From contig CP136064.1 in assembly GCA_032622095.1 (NCBI GenBank), forward strand, positions 255,295,863 to 255,359,862: a stretch of DNA of 64,000 nucleotides. Reading direction: 5' to 3'. The notes under the pieces were generated by a model, which saw only the letters and a list, made by a program, of their open reading frames with translations, was not told where the DNA came from and did not search any database. This DNA comes from Siphonodentalium dalli. Taxonomy: Eukaryota; Mollusca; Scaphopoda; Gadilida; Siphonodentaliidae. This document shows, piece by piece, positions 1 to 11,774 of this stretch (positions within the stretch are counted from its first letter, which is position 1; each line of letters opens with the position of its first letter). The position numbers and the translations under genes were made by a program.

Positions 1-419
1 TACTGAAATCAAAAAGTATAACAGGCTTGTTATGATTCAGAAGTAAATCTCAATTATGTTTTTGAAATGTCTGTGAAAACACCCTTAATAATTGCAAATT
101 CATGATATAAAAATGTTGCACATATTCATGGCATCAGTAATGTTTTGAAGTTTTAGGTACCTACAATACAAATTGTAACATAAATTGGTATTCACAGTGC
201 ATATTTAATCGAACTATCCTGCCCAGAAAGGGTCAATAACTCTAAAATAAAAAAAGGATGGGGAATAGTTTCTATAGTCCTCCCCCCCGAACTTTGAAGA
301 AGTCAGGGAACATTGAGATGAACAAGTGCAACATCAAGTGTGGCATACAGTATGCGCCTGATGCTCATTTTAGACAGTGGAAATTCAAAATATTTGTATA
401 GATAGAAACTTTTCTAAAT

Positions 420-900
420 CCATAAAGTGGGGTGTGTATCCTTTCTTCCTAAACTGGGATAACAACACACTAAAGCCCAACAAAATCTAATAATCAATGC
501 CCAAGTTTACAAAGCTAAATTTTCATACAAACACAAAATTCAGAAATTCCCAAGTCAAACAAAGGCTGTAACTCTGGTGAAAATGAATGGACTGTAAGTC
601 GATATCCGTTCCCTCTAACTAAACAATCACCATAACAAAGCACAACTGATTCCGATTATACATGCCCGAGTTAAAAATCTGAAATGTTCTTCGTTCACAA
701 AATCCAAGAATGTCCAAAATCAAACAAGGGCCATAACTCGGCTTTAAATCTATGGACAAAAGATGTGTTTCACTCAACATGTGTTATCAATATGCCAAAA
801 AACAAAAAAATCAGATAATTGACACCTGAGCTACAAAGTGCTATGTTCCGACGACATAAGGACAGACGGGGGAAGATATCCTGGGGGGGAAGATGACGTG
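420..900 (+). repeat. Degenerate tandem repeat core inside the duplication (also 7042-7522)
   Basis: Two to three diverged copies of a roughly 150-bp core are visible. Compare 'AAGGCTGTAACTCTGG' near 564 with 'AGGGCCATAACTCGGC' near 727; each is preceded by a 'CACAAAATYCA'-like stretch. The block ends in 'GGACAGACGGGGGAAG' near 860. Cores of this style recur across the window and are a common texture of bivalve genomes. No coding capacity is seen. Confidence 0.6.
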
Positions 901-2185
901 TTACACCGGTACTAGTAACTGGAATAAGGAGGGATGGATGGCTGGACAGATAGATGAAGCGATATATATTATATCCCAAATTTGTCTCATGATGGTTAAA
1001 ACATACATGTAATTATGGATTACTGGGCTTGGCTCTCTGTGTAATTAAGGCTTTAAAATCAACATATTGGAATAAAATTTGATTAACACATTGAAAGTTG
1101 GGAGTATTCAGGTAATGAGCCCACATGATGTTCACCAAATGAATGAATGGGATTCATATAACTATTGATCAGTGAGTATCATATCCATTGACATGTAATG
1201 AGATCAATCGTACCATTTTTGCCAGGCAAGACAGACATCTGCATGTCAGTCTCTCATTGAGGAATGCCTTGTCTTCAGAATTAGGCCAAGAACATCAGTG
1301 AGGGTGTACATTGTTTGATAGTCACCAATATTTCAGGCTCCAACACTATCATAGTTGATTCTTTTGGAGAGTTGGCATAAAGTTCTGGTACATAGGTTGT
1401 AGTTCCCCATGTTTCGTCAATAACACCAATTTGTACACACGAACACATAAAATAATCAAGAGGTCAATTATAACACAAGGTGGTTTAAAAATTGAAAAGT
1501 ATGGAGCATGATGTGATTTGAGAACTACCAGCCTACAGAATAATAACATCAGACACAATATATATTTTTTCAAGAGGCTACAAATGCCTAGTTTGATAGC
1601 ACAAGATTAGTTGTTTTATGGAATATAAGCAAGTTCTTGAATATACACCCTTTAAATTTCGACAGTGATAAATTTGATTATTCGTGATTTTGGTGACAAG
1701 TATTTTTTTAATAAAAAAAAGTCGATCCTGAATGTGATGTGGTAATCTAAAAGAATTAAATTTCACATTCTAATAGCATAACAATTCTGATTGACCATGG
1801 GAGCTCACTGCAAAATAAGCATGTGCCAAGAAGTTGTATCAAATGTTGTCAGAAAGCTGGGGACAGATATTGAGAAAATCCTGGGAAATATTAAATGTAT
1901 GACAAGATCAATCAATCAATTGATGTTCTACAAAAAGTGCATATATTTTAGATATAAATCATTATCTAAAAGAAATATTATACTGACCAAAAAAGCCATG
2001 TATAATGGACCATTGAAAAACAAGAAATGATGCATTGTAATCCAAATCCACAGTTGCAAATCTACAACTTGCTACCTGGGGTGGGTTCAGGTTGTGTGCA
2101 TAGCAGCAGAGCTGATGGAGTTTGTCCCCATCTGCATTACTAGTAAATGAAAATCCAGAATGCTAAAATTTCAAATAACTATAAA

Positions 2186-2545
2186 CAAGAGTATCGCTAG
2201 GTTACGGAAAAATACGGCTGTGGTAATTTCATCAACAGACCATAACTCAGGAGAAAATTGGAACCCAAATTTGAACTTGACCTGTATTTTGGGCTAGTAA
2301 ACTCACACATACAAAATTCTATTCAATTCAGACTTACTAAAGTAATCATCCAGAAACGAAAATTATGTGCAAATTCTAACAACAAGACAGTCAATGACTG
2401 CAGGGTCGCTCACCAGACTGTAAAGACGGAGAAGACTGGGACTCTGAAGATACAATTATAGTCAGTTCTTGTGAAATAACTTTAAAACAAGTAGTTCTAA
2501 ACATGGACACATGTAGAGGGTCTTCATTAAACTGTGGGAGGGAAT
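2186..2545 (+). repeat. Interspersed repeat fragment starting 'AACAAGAG.ATCGCTAGG' (also 8808-9167)
   Basis: The start 'AACAAGAGTATCGCTAGG' matches 'AACAAGAGCATCGCTAGG' at about 22,387. Its 3' part (from 'GTCAATGACTG' near 2391 to about 2545) resembles 20,123-20,240, including 'TTCTAAACATGGACA' against 'TTCTAAACAGGGACA'. It is a dispersed, diverged non-coding repeat. It may belong to the pearl/Helentron-derived non-autonomous repeats known from bivalves, but that link is inference. Confidence 0.5.
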
Positions 2546-3196
2546 ATGGGAGTTTCCACCCCTTCCCCAATAGATCATTGCCCATTACCTCCCAATTGGA
2601 CCAAACTAAATTACAACTGGTACCTCGAGATCTCCAACTGTTGGAAATTTATCAAAAACTTACTGGTAATACCGTTATAGACTAAATTATTACATGTAAT
2701 ATAGGAATATACATTTTGTATATACAAGTACCAAACATGAATTCATACATGGTGGGTGTGTGAGTATTAAATCTTGTATCGATGCCAACATTTGAACCAA
2801 ATGTATATCCCAAATCAATGAAATCCATTGATCTAGTAATTTCAAGTGGTCTATTATAACAGTTGAAGCGAGTTAATTTTCCTTAAAATAAGTTACAAAA
2901 TTAAAGGAAGGGTTTTGAACATGGCACCTCTGATACTTGTTCCTTGAAATCATCATAATAAAGACACATCATTATCACAAATGACAAGAAGTCAATAGCC
3001 TATATCAACATAATATTAGAACACTTGCCTGTACAACTGCATAAAACACATCACATGGGAATTAATCTAATGTAAATTGAATGATGACACAAATAACGCT
3101 TTCAGATAAAGATACAATCTCATTTCATCCACAGTAGACATTAGAGAGAATGGCAGGCAGACAAGCTTTATATTGTTAGTGAAAGAGATGAATTCC

Positions 3197-3578
3197 CAAA
3201 TAAACGGCCCAGTAAATATATTTGAAATAAAATCAATATTAAATGATGGAAGCCTTTCCGGACAGGGGTCTTCAGTTCATATTGATTATTTAAAATTTGT
3301 TATTTAAAGAGATAACCCATCTTCAATTGTTTTTATATGACCATTTGGAGAAAAACGGCTTTTTATGTTATTGGTCAAGTCGTCATATATGCAAGGCTCA
3401 AAATGACCGGCCACTTATTTTGAGCCTTGCATGTATGCGGGTCTACTAGCACAAAATACAGGTTAAGTTAGAATTTGGCTTGCGCCCGCCAATTTTCACC
3501 AAAGTTATTCCTCTTTTTGACTCACCTGAGATGAATTCTCCAGTGGAGCTTTTGTCATCACTCCTCGTCCGTCCGTAC
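3197..3578 (+). repeat. 382-bp inverted repeat, left arm
   Basis: This is the reverse complement of 10,095-10,476, with the same 382-bp length at both places. It contains an internal near-palindrome around 3390-3435 ('TGCAAGGCTCAAAAT' ... 'ATTTTGAGCCTTGCA'). Unrelated sequence follows 'CGTCCGTAC' on this side. It is probably an interspersed repeat present twice in opposite orientation; no ORF or target duplication was found. Confidence 0.85.
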
Positions 3579-3828
3579 GAGGAAATTTGATAGTTCCAAC
3601 ATAGAGGCGGAATATCAACTTGAATATGAAATTTGGTGATGATCGGTAAAGGATGTGGCCTGTAGAGTGTGCCAAAGGATTTAGTCATGCAAAGAGTAAA
3701 ATCTATATTTAAACTAAGTCCTATTACTCAACATGGATCATAACACTGGAAAAAAAAATCAATGTATGCAACCTACTGTTTGTGAAAAATACGACAAATA
3801 ATGACTAAGATATAAAGCTTCAAAGTTA
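3579..3828 (+). other. Gap segment with a dispersed repeat motif
   Basis: At 3668-3703 lies 'GTGTGCCAAAGGATTTAGTC' plus 'ATGCAAAGAGTAAAAT'. The same motif recurs at about 28,711-28,752 and 28,852-28,890 on the plus strand, and at about 30,672-30,705 and 30,838-30,870 on the minus strand. Otherwise nothing is recognisable. Confidence 0.4.
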
Positions 3829-6325
3829 CTCTCCCCTGCCTAATAATAGTGATGGCCAAATAATAGTGATGGTGCACATTTTCGGGTGTTATTAATAATA
3901 GTGATGGTGCCAAATAATAGTGATGTCGCACAATGATGGCATTTTACCATATTTCTACTATAAATGAAGCAGAATGTAGGCCTTAATTAATTTGGCATTG
4001 TTGGGCAAGTTCCCATGCATGCAAGTTGTTCTCATTGGCTCCTTTAATAATGACAGTAAGTAATTTGGTAACAGTACCAGTCTGAGTAAGGTAAAGTACT
4101 GTGGTGATTGTAGCCAGGTTGGGTGGAAGCAGGCACGGCTTTCTCAAAATCTGTAGAATTATTTTAAATTCCAGATTGGAAACAAAAACGGAACAATAAC
4201 GGAACGCGCGGTTTGAAATGCTGTAATGGAGCTTATAAAACGGACCACATTAATTCAACCAGTTCTATAATGCGAAAAACAAATATAGTGGGGAAACTTC
4301 TATTATTATTTATGATAAATAAAGTTCGGCATTTTGATCAGTGACAATGAGTAAAAGGTGGAACTTGCGGGAAATTAGTTGGCATATCGGTTGCATCATC
4401 CATCAATATTTCGCTCGAGATGTAAATTAGAGTGATCTTTCTTATGTCGCACATCGGCTATTTAAAATCCGACATAAAACTTAAATCCGACATAAAACGT
4501 AAGTTGTGGTTAATAATGTGGAACTGTTGCCAAGTCATCGCATTCATAATTAAACTGTGCTTTGAATACACGGACATGTTATTGTATTGCTTTATAGAGA
4601 TGGGCGGTATTGAAATTTCGATCTCGGTAACGGTATCGGTAAATTTTCGTCGATTTACCTCGGTATCGGTAATCGGTATTGCTATTAAATTATAAGACCA
4701 GAGCGGTTATTCCCGGTAAATTGTTGTAATTCAAGTTTTTAGCTGAACAATATACATGTATATATGACCACGGTCCACGGATTTACTACATTCGTGACAA
4801 TAGCTAAATTAGGCAACAAAATGACCTATGCAATTAAGTAATATTCACGCATCTGTTTGATGATTTACACGCATGTCGTCGCACTGATTTGAAAAGAATA
4901 AGAGCATGAACGTTCGCACGATGTCATGAAAATCGGCAAACCATGGCAATTTCCGAACTGCAGATGCCCAAACCCGCGTGTGGTTCATATTCTACTCCTT
5001 GCAGCGTGATATACCATTCATGTATACAAGAGTCCCTCTTATGTATAGCACGCAAGCTACCGGTTGCACATGGTGCCCAAGTGTTAATTTAAAGCTATCA
5101 CGCGATTTTTTTTGGTCAGATATAGGCACATATGTATAATATACCGGTAAGTATATATATGTTTAATAAACTCATTTTAATATAGTAGGATATAAACATA
5201 TTTATACCGACATATGTGCACAACTTTCCAAGAAGATGTGCTATTTGCAATTGACAAGATCAGGTTGTATACAAAAAGCTGCATCACCGTCTAATTATAA
5301 TGTAACCTGTGAGAGGTTTCAATTTGTTGTGCACGGCGACCCCCCATAACAAGTGCTTCGATTCCACATGCTTCGATCCAACTTGGGACACGGATTACAG
5401 ACTTGCGGCCTGTATCGAGTTGCCCACACATTTTCCAGTTTGCACGGATACCGAAATTGACACATAACGCTCCAGCTATGAGTAGTCAAACATCATGATG
5501 TTAGTTACACTGTCATTAATATGTCGCAATTCATGCATGTCTCGGCCGCGGTGACAAGGTGACGCACATACGTTGGCAACACATGAATAATTTAATTACC
5601 GAAAATACGGTATTTTTAGTTTTGATTCGGTACGGTAAATCGGTATAACGCGGATACCGATACCGCACAGTAAATACCGAGTACCGCCCATCTCTATTGC
5701 TTTATTGCATAGATTTAAATACATGTTCCTGTGTACACACAGAAGCTACTGCGGTGTCGTAACTTTCCATTTATAGCCAAAACCAGTCACGCATGTGTGC
5801 ACACGACTCACAGCTTCTGTGTCTTCATGATAGCGCATAATTGGGTCACGATAACAGTATTGTTTGGAGAAGTCGGCCACGTCAAGTTAAATTAGTTCAT
5901 CAGTTGTCACTCAGATTAGTTTCACTGATTATTTTATAATATAAGCCTGGTGATGTGATTTTAGCATTAAGTCCCGTTTTGATAGTAGAAGTCGGTTCCG
6001 TCCCAACGATAATTAGTTGTCACTGTGTGATTATAAGCTTTGATGAGTTGTAATTAACTGCGATAATCCGTCTGTTTATACACGGACATCATGATCTAGA
6101 GGCCTAAATCCTGTTAGGAATGAGATTCTCCCACATTCCTGTCAACTTGTCAAGTGCACTTCTATTTTTTTTAGTGAGCTGCACGTTTTTTCTAACTTTT
6201 TGACTGAAAATTCCGCGACTTTGCAAGAACTTTAAATAATCGTGATGGCGCCTAATAATCGTGATGCTGTCGTATTTTTCTTTAAATAAATAAACGTGAC
6301 GTCACGTTTATTTGGCAGGAGAGAG
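3829..6325 (+). mobile_element. Mariner-like MITE, copy 1 (interrupted)
   Basis: The terminal inverted repeat is 'CTCTCCCCTGCC' at the left and 'GGCAGGAGAGAG' at the right, flanked on both sides by TA (3827-3828 and 6326-6327). TA duplication fits the Tc1/mariner superfamily. Subterminal regions carry repeated 'TAATARTGATGG' motifs on the left and 'TAATCGTGATGG' on the right, and a 'AAACGTGACGTCACGTTT' palindrome lies near the right end. A second copy lies at 39,054-40,048. This copy carries a 1102-bp hAT-like insertion at 4595-5696 and about 390 bp near 4075-4470 that copy 2 lacks. No transposase is present, so it is non-autonomous. Confidence 0.88.
4595..5696 (+). mobile_element. hAT-like MITE nested in the mariner-like MITE
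   Basis: The terminal inverted repeat is 'TAGAGATGGGCGGTA', perfect over 15 bp at both ends. The flanks are an 8-bp target duplication 'TTGCTTTA' at 4587-4594 and 5697-5704. The empty site is preserved in the second host-element copy near 39,417-39,430, where 'TTGCTTTA' occurs once. Length is 1102 bp with no transposase ORF. Subterminal DNA is full of 'CGGTA' and 'TACCG' motifs. An 8-bp duplication and TAGAG-type ends are characteristic of hAT elements. Confidence 0.92.
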
Positions 6326-6327
6326 TA

Positions 6328-6622
6328 TGGATGGACGGACAGTCAAGAGCCAATTTTTACATCCCCAGCAAAACTGGTAATAGGAAACTGAATATTACAC
6401 GCTCATATGAAATGAAAGAAAATGCAAAACAGTAATCTTTGTACTCACCTTTGACATTGCATCTTAGCCCGATGTGTCATGGCACCAAACTGAAGAAATA
6501 AACATCTGATTGCTTGTAAGCACCAAAATGAAGCTTGTTTATGTAGTCATTGATTATTTCTGGGGCCATAAATCTCTTGCTCCCCTGCCTTGAAGTTGAT
6601 GTGATGTCAATTTCATTGGTAT
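6328..6622 (+). other. Unannotated spacer before duplication copy 2
   Basis: AT-rich, with no ORF and no repeat I could match elsewhere in the window. It begins with 'TGGATGGACGGACAG', the kind of end seen on several interspersed repeats here. Confidence 0.5.
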
Positions 6623-9600
6623 TACTGAAATCAAAAAGTATAACAGGCTTGTTATGATTCAGAAGTAAATCTCAATTATGTTTTTGAAATGTCTGTGAAA
6701 ACACCCTTAATAATTGCAAATTCATGATATAAAAATGTTGCACATATTCATGGCATCAGTAATGTTTTGACGTTTTAGGTACCTACAATACAAATTGTAA
6801 CATAAATTGGTATTCACAGTGCATATTTAATCGAACTATCCTGCCCAGAAAGGGTCAATAACTCTAAAATAAAAAAAGGATGGGGAATAGTTTCTATAGT
6901 CCTCCCCCCCGAACTTTGAAGAAGTCAGGGAACATTGAGATGAACAAGTGCAACATCAAGTGTGGCATACAGTATGCGCCTGATGCTCATTTTAGACAGT
7001 GGAAATTCAAAATATTTGTATAGATAGAAACTTTTCTAAATCCATAAAGTGGGGTGTGTATCCTTTCTTCCTAAACTGGGATAACAACACACTAAAGCCC
7101 AACAAAATCTAATAATCAATGCCCAAGTTTACAAAGCTAAATTTTCATACAAACACAAAATTCAGAAATTCCCAAGTCAAACAAAGGCTGTAACTCTGGT
7201 GAAAATGAATGGACTGTAAGTCGATATCCGTTCCCTCTAACTAAACAATCACCATAACAAAGCACAACTGATTCCGATTATACATGCCCGAGTTAAAAAT
7301 CTGAAATGTTCTTCGTTCACAAAATCCAAGAATGTCCAAAATCAAACAAGGGCCATAACTCGGCTTTAAATCTATGGACAAAAGATGTGTTTCACTCAAC
7401 ATGTGTTATCAATATGCCAAAAAACAAAAAAATCAGATAATTGACACCTGAGCTACAAAGTGCTATGTTCCGACGACATAAGGACAGACGGGGGAAGATA
7501 TCCTGGGGGGGAAGATGACGTGTTACACCGGTACTAGTAACTGGAATAAGGAGGGATGGATGGCTGGACAGATAGATGAAGCGATATATATTATATCCCA
7601 AATTTGTCTCATGATGGTTAAAACATACATGTAATTATGGATTACTGGGCTTGGCTCTCTGTGTAATTAAGGCTTTAAAATCAACATATTGGAATAAAAT
7701 TTGATTAACACATTGAAAGTTGGGAGTATTCAGGTAATGAGCCCACATGATGTTCACCAAATGAATGAATGGGATTCATATAACTATTGATCAGTGAGTA
7801 TCATATCCATTGACATGTAATGAGATCAATCGTACCATTTTTGCCAGGCAAGACAGACATCTGCATGTCAGTCTCTCATTGAGGAATGCCTTGTCTTCAG
7901 AATTAGGCCAAGAACATCAGTGAGGGTGTACATTGTTTGATAGTCACCAATATTTCAGGCTCCAACACTATCATAGTTGATTCTTTTGGAGAGTTGGCAT
8001 AAAGTTCTGGTACATAGGTTGTAGTTCCCCATGTTTCGTCAATAACACCAATTTGTACACACGAACACATAAAATAATCAAGAGGTCAATTATAACACAA
8101 GGTGGTTTAAAAATTGAAAAGTATGGAGCATGATGTGATTGGAGAACTACCAGCCTACAGAATAATAACATCAGACACAATATATATTTTTTCAAGAGGC
8201 TACAAATGCCTAGTTTGATAGCACAAGATTAGTTGTTTTATGGAATATAAGCAAGTTCTTGAATATACACCCTTTAAATTTCGACAGTGATAAATTTGAT
8301 TATTCGTGATTTTGGTGACAAGTATTTTTTTAATAAAAAAAAGTCGATCCTGAATGTGATGTGGTAATCTAAAAGAATTAAATTTCACATTCTAATAGCA
8401 TAACAATTCTGATTGACCATGGGAGCTCACTGCAAAATAAGCATGTGCCAAGAAGTTGTATCAAATGTTGTCAGAAAGCTGGGGACAGATATTGAGAAAA
8501 TCCTGGGAAATATTAAATGTATGACAAGATCAATCAATCAATTGATGTTCTACAAAAAGTGCATATATTTTAGATATAAATCATTATCTAAAAGAAATAT
8601 TATACTGACCAAAAAAGCCATGTATAATGGACCATTGAAAAACAAGAAATGATGCATTGTAATCCAAATCCACAGTTGCAAATCTACAACTTGCTACCTG
8701 GGGTGGGTTCAGGTTGTGTGCATAGCAGCAGAGCTGATGGAGTTTGTCCCCATCTGCATTACTAGTAAATGAAAATCCAGAATGCTAAAATTTCAAATAA
8801 CTATAAACAAGAGTATCGCTAGGTTACGGAAAAATACGGCTGTGGTAATTTCATCAACAGACCATAACTCAGGAGAAAATTGGAACCCAAATTTGAACTT
8901 GACCTGTATTTTGGGCTAGTAAACTCACACATACAAAATTCTATTCAATTCAGACTTACTAAAGTAATCATCCAGAAACGAAAATTATGTGCAAATTCTA
9001 ACAACAAGACAGTCAATGACTGCAGGGTCGCTCACCAGACTGTAAAGACGGAGAAGACTGGGACTCTGAAGATACAATTATAGTCAGTTCTTGTGAAATA
9101 ACTTTAAAACAAGTAGTTCTAAACATGGACACATGTAGAGGGTCTTCATTAAACTGTGGGAGGGAATATGGGAGTTTCCACCCCTTCCCCAATAGATCAT
9201 TGCCCATTACCTCCCAATTGGACCAAACTAAATTACAACTGGTACCTCGAGATCTCCAACTGTTGGAAATTTATCAAAAACTTACTGGTAATACCGTTAT
9301 AGACTAAATTATTACATGTAATATAGGAATATACATTTTGTATATACAAGTACCAAACATGAATTCATACATGGTGGGTGTGTGAGTATTAAATCTTGTA
9401 TCGATGCCAACATTTGAACCAAATGTATATCCCAAATCAATGAAATCCATTGATCTAGTAATTTCAAGTGGTCTATTATAACAGTTGAAGCGAGTTAATT
9501 TTCCTTAAAATAAGTTACAAAATTAAAGGAAGGGTTTTGAACATGGCACCTCTGATACTTGTTCCTTGAAATCATCATAATAAAGACACATCATTATCAC

Positions 9601-9825
9601 AAATGACAAGAAGTCAATAGCCTATATCAACATAATATTAGAACACTTGCCTGTACAACTGCATAAAACACATCACATGGGAATTAATCTAATGTAAATT
9701 GAATGATGACACAAATAACGCTTTCAGATAAAGATACAATCTCATTTCATCCACAGTAGACATTAGAGAGAATGGCAGGCAGACAAGCTTTATATTGTTA
9801 GTGAAAGAGATGAATTCCCAAATAA
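6623..9825 (+). repeat. Segmental duplication, copy 2
   Basis: Direct-orientation copy of 1-3203. The left junction is at 'GGTAT|TACTGAAATC' and the right junction at 'CCCAAATAA|TATTGCG'. The two copies are separated by 3419 bp that contain a repeat arm, two nested MITEs and about 300 bp of unannotated DNA. The right breakpoint coincides, with 7 bp of shared 'CAAATAA', with the edge of the inverted-repeat arm that follows copy 1. Confidence 0.95.
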
Positions 9826-10094
9826 TATTGCGCCATTAGGAATGTGAAAGTAATACATTTGTAACAGGGGTACTTACTTTTACCCTTCAATTGGCAAGGG
9901 TAACAATCTGATTTTTCTCCCAGACCCCTGCATCAATGGATGTTATAACGTGGTTAGTTTTTAAAAAATATTTAAGATAAAAAAAAATGTGGTTTGCCCA
10001 CATTTGATTTGACCCAGTGACCTCATTTGAACAAATCTGAACCCCAGTTGCTCAAGGACTGTTCATACCAAAGACGAACCAATTTGGCCCAATG
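9826..10094 (+). other. Spacer with a repeat-derived segment
   Basis: Contains 'GACCTCATTTGAACAAATCT' followed by 'GAACCCCAGTTGC'. Close relatives lie at 20,380-20,400 and near 24,033, so this is probably part of a dispersed repeat that runs into the right inverted-repeat arm. No coding signal. Confidence 0.4.
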
Positions 10095-10476
10095 GTACGG
10101 ACGGACGAGGAGTGATGACAAAAGCTCCACTGGAGAATTCATCTCAGGTGAGTCAAAAAGAGGAATAACTTTGGTGAAAATTGGCGGGCGCAAGCCAAAT
10201 TCTAACTTAACCTGTATTTTGTGCTAGTAGACCCGCATACATGCAAGGCTCAAAATAAGTGGCCGGTCATTTTGAGCCTTGCATATATGACGACTTGACC
10301 AATAACATAAAAAGCCGTTTTTCTCCAAATGGTCATATAAAAACAATTGAAGATGGGTTATCTCTTTAAATAACAAATTTTAAATAATCAATATGAACTG
10401 AAGACCCCTGTCCGGAAAGGCTTCCATCATTTAATATTGATTTTATTTCAAATATATTTACTGGGCCGTTTATTTG
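10095..10476 (-). repeat. 382-bp inverted repeat, right arm
   Basis: Reverse complement of 3197-3578. A short frame over the left part (10,027-10,227) is an accidental translation of this repeat and recurs in truncated form on the minus strand of the left arm. A more diverged relative, in the opposite orientation, lies at about 10,731-10,850 ('GCATTTCCGGGCAGG' against 'GCCTTTCCGGACAGG'). Confidence 0.85.
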
Positions 10477-10497
10477 TCTATTTTTAGAACAGACCAG

Positions 10498-10570
10498 TCG
10501 GGTGATACCATATAGCGATAGAGCATTAGACTGTTCCTATGACTACGTATCGAGATTCAAACATCTCAGA
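10498..10570 (+). repeat. tRNA-derived sequence (tRNA pseudogene or SINE head)
   Basis: 'GATAGAGCATTAGACTG' resembles a tRNA D-arm to anticodon-arm stretch (box A). About 30 bases further on, 'GAGATTCAAACATCTC' forms a T-arm-like stem-loop with a box-B-like GATTCAAAC. The box A to box B spacing fits a tRNA. I could not build a convincing acceptor stem, so a functional tRNA is unlikely. A tRNA-derived SINE head or pseudogene is more probable. Confidence 0.45.
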
Positions 10571-11774
10571 TTGATTTGTTGTATTGTTTTATTCCATAGT
10601 TATAAGCGATAATAGGTATAATTAATGTTTATTTGTGACAAAATTACGTAATAAAATTTATGGTCTCTGTTAACAGTAACTACTATTGTTTGTTAGCTAA
10701 ACAACCACACTTTTTTATACCAGAAAATATTCAAAATAAAATAAATATTAATAGATAGGAGCATTTCCGGGCAGGAGTTTTCAACTCAGATCTAATATTT
10801 TATACCCCAGGAACTATATGTTTACAAAGAGATAATCCACCTTTAAAATCAAAATACAGATAATGTCAATTCACAACATTCCACACAGAAATCTAGCAAC
10901 AGTGGTTGGTGGGAGGAGAATGGCAATATTAAATTTCAAAATTTGAAACCACAGTTAAACAACTACAATTTGAATTACTAACATAAAGGTGGTGTATATT
11001 TGTTGGAATAGCTTTTCTTAAATAGATGTTCTTTGGTTGTCAGTGATAAAATTATTTTATCTGCAGAAAATGTCATCACAAAACAAAAAAGTGACACATT
11101 TTAGTCAAGAAAGGTATGTTCTTCCTCTAGGTCGGTTCCTTGTGTGGAGAAGCTCCCCACCCCTCCTCCCACCATTTGATACATGTAGCTACAAAGAGCC
11201 CACCCTCCCAAAAGGCGGTGCATTTTATGGTAACCCAGCATCACAATTCTTTGTAATATAACTCAAGCCATCCATTGATGCCACAATAGCAAGCGCCGCA
11301 ACCTACTATTGTCCAAGGGTTTGATGATGGATGGTGGCTCTCAAGTTACAAGGAGCTTTTTGTGCCTACACCGGTCTCCTTGTTAAAACAGAGGCTGATC
11401 ACAATAATTGTTTTTTCCCTATATCTGTCATATTAAAACATAGGCTGTTCAGATGGATTTTCCCCCTATATCAGTAACGTTAAAACATAGGCTGGTTGAC
11501 ATGCAGCTCTGGTTTGTACCACTAAAATAATTTTGGTTCAGTTCATTAAAACAAATTCCCCTCATCTTGAATCCGGGCTTGGGACCGGCAGACTTATGTC
11601 AGGCAGACTTAGAATTTTTTTTATACATGTACATGATTAAGAAGACACTGATCATTGTTTTCATAATGTTTAAATGTTGATTCAGCTAACAAATCTTCAA
11701 AAACTAATTAGTTATTCAATAAATAATACATACAACTATACATTCTGAATGTGCAACACCTACTACACACACTT
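10571..11774 (+). other. Non-coding flank downstream of the Helentron ORF
   Basis: AT-rich and without a supported gene. It includes the diverged repeat relative at about 10,731-10,850. Around 11,390-11,500 there are two or three similar segments containing 'AAAACAKAGGCTG' ('TTAAAACAGAGGCTGATC', 'TTAAAACATAGGCTGTTC', 'TTAAAACATAGGCTGGTT'), a short degenerate tandem repeat. The Helentron 3' terminus should lie within this stretch, but I could not identify it. Confidence 0.4.

Larger units (their letters stand above)
1..3203 (+). repeat. Segmental duplication, copy 1 (left-truncated by window)
   Basis: This segment recurs at 6623-9825 with a constant offset of 6622 and almost no change. The differences I found are A/C near 151 and T/G near 1514. 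The shared tract ends at 'CCCAAATAA' (3203 / 9825), after which the copies diverge completely. No host gene is recognisable: all open frames are under 90 codons and lie on both strands. It contains two blocks of degenerate molluscan-type repeat cores (about 420-900 and 2186-2540). The copy may extend left of the window. Near-identity means a very recent duplication, gene conversion or an assembly artefact. Confidence 0.95.

Noticed and set aside
770-9307. Paired small frames in the 3.2-kb duplication as a gene family
   Set aside because: They are identical because the DNA is duplicated; lengths of 60-80 codons on both strands and no domain give no support for genes.
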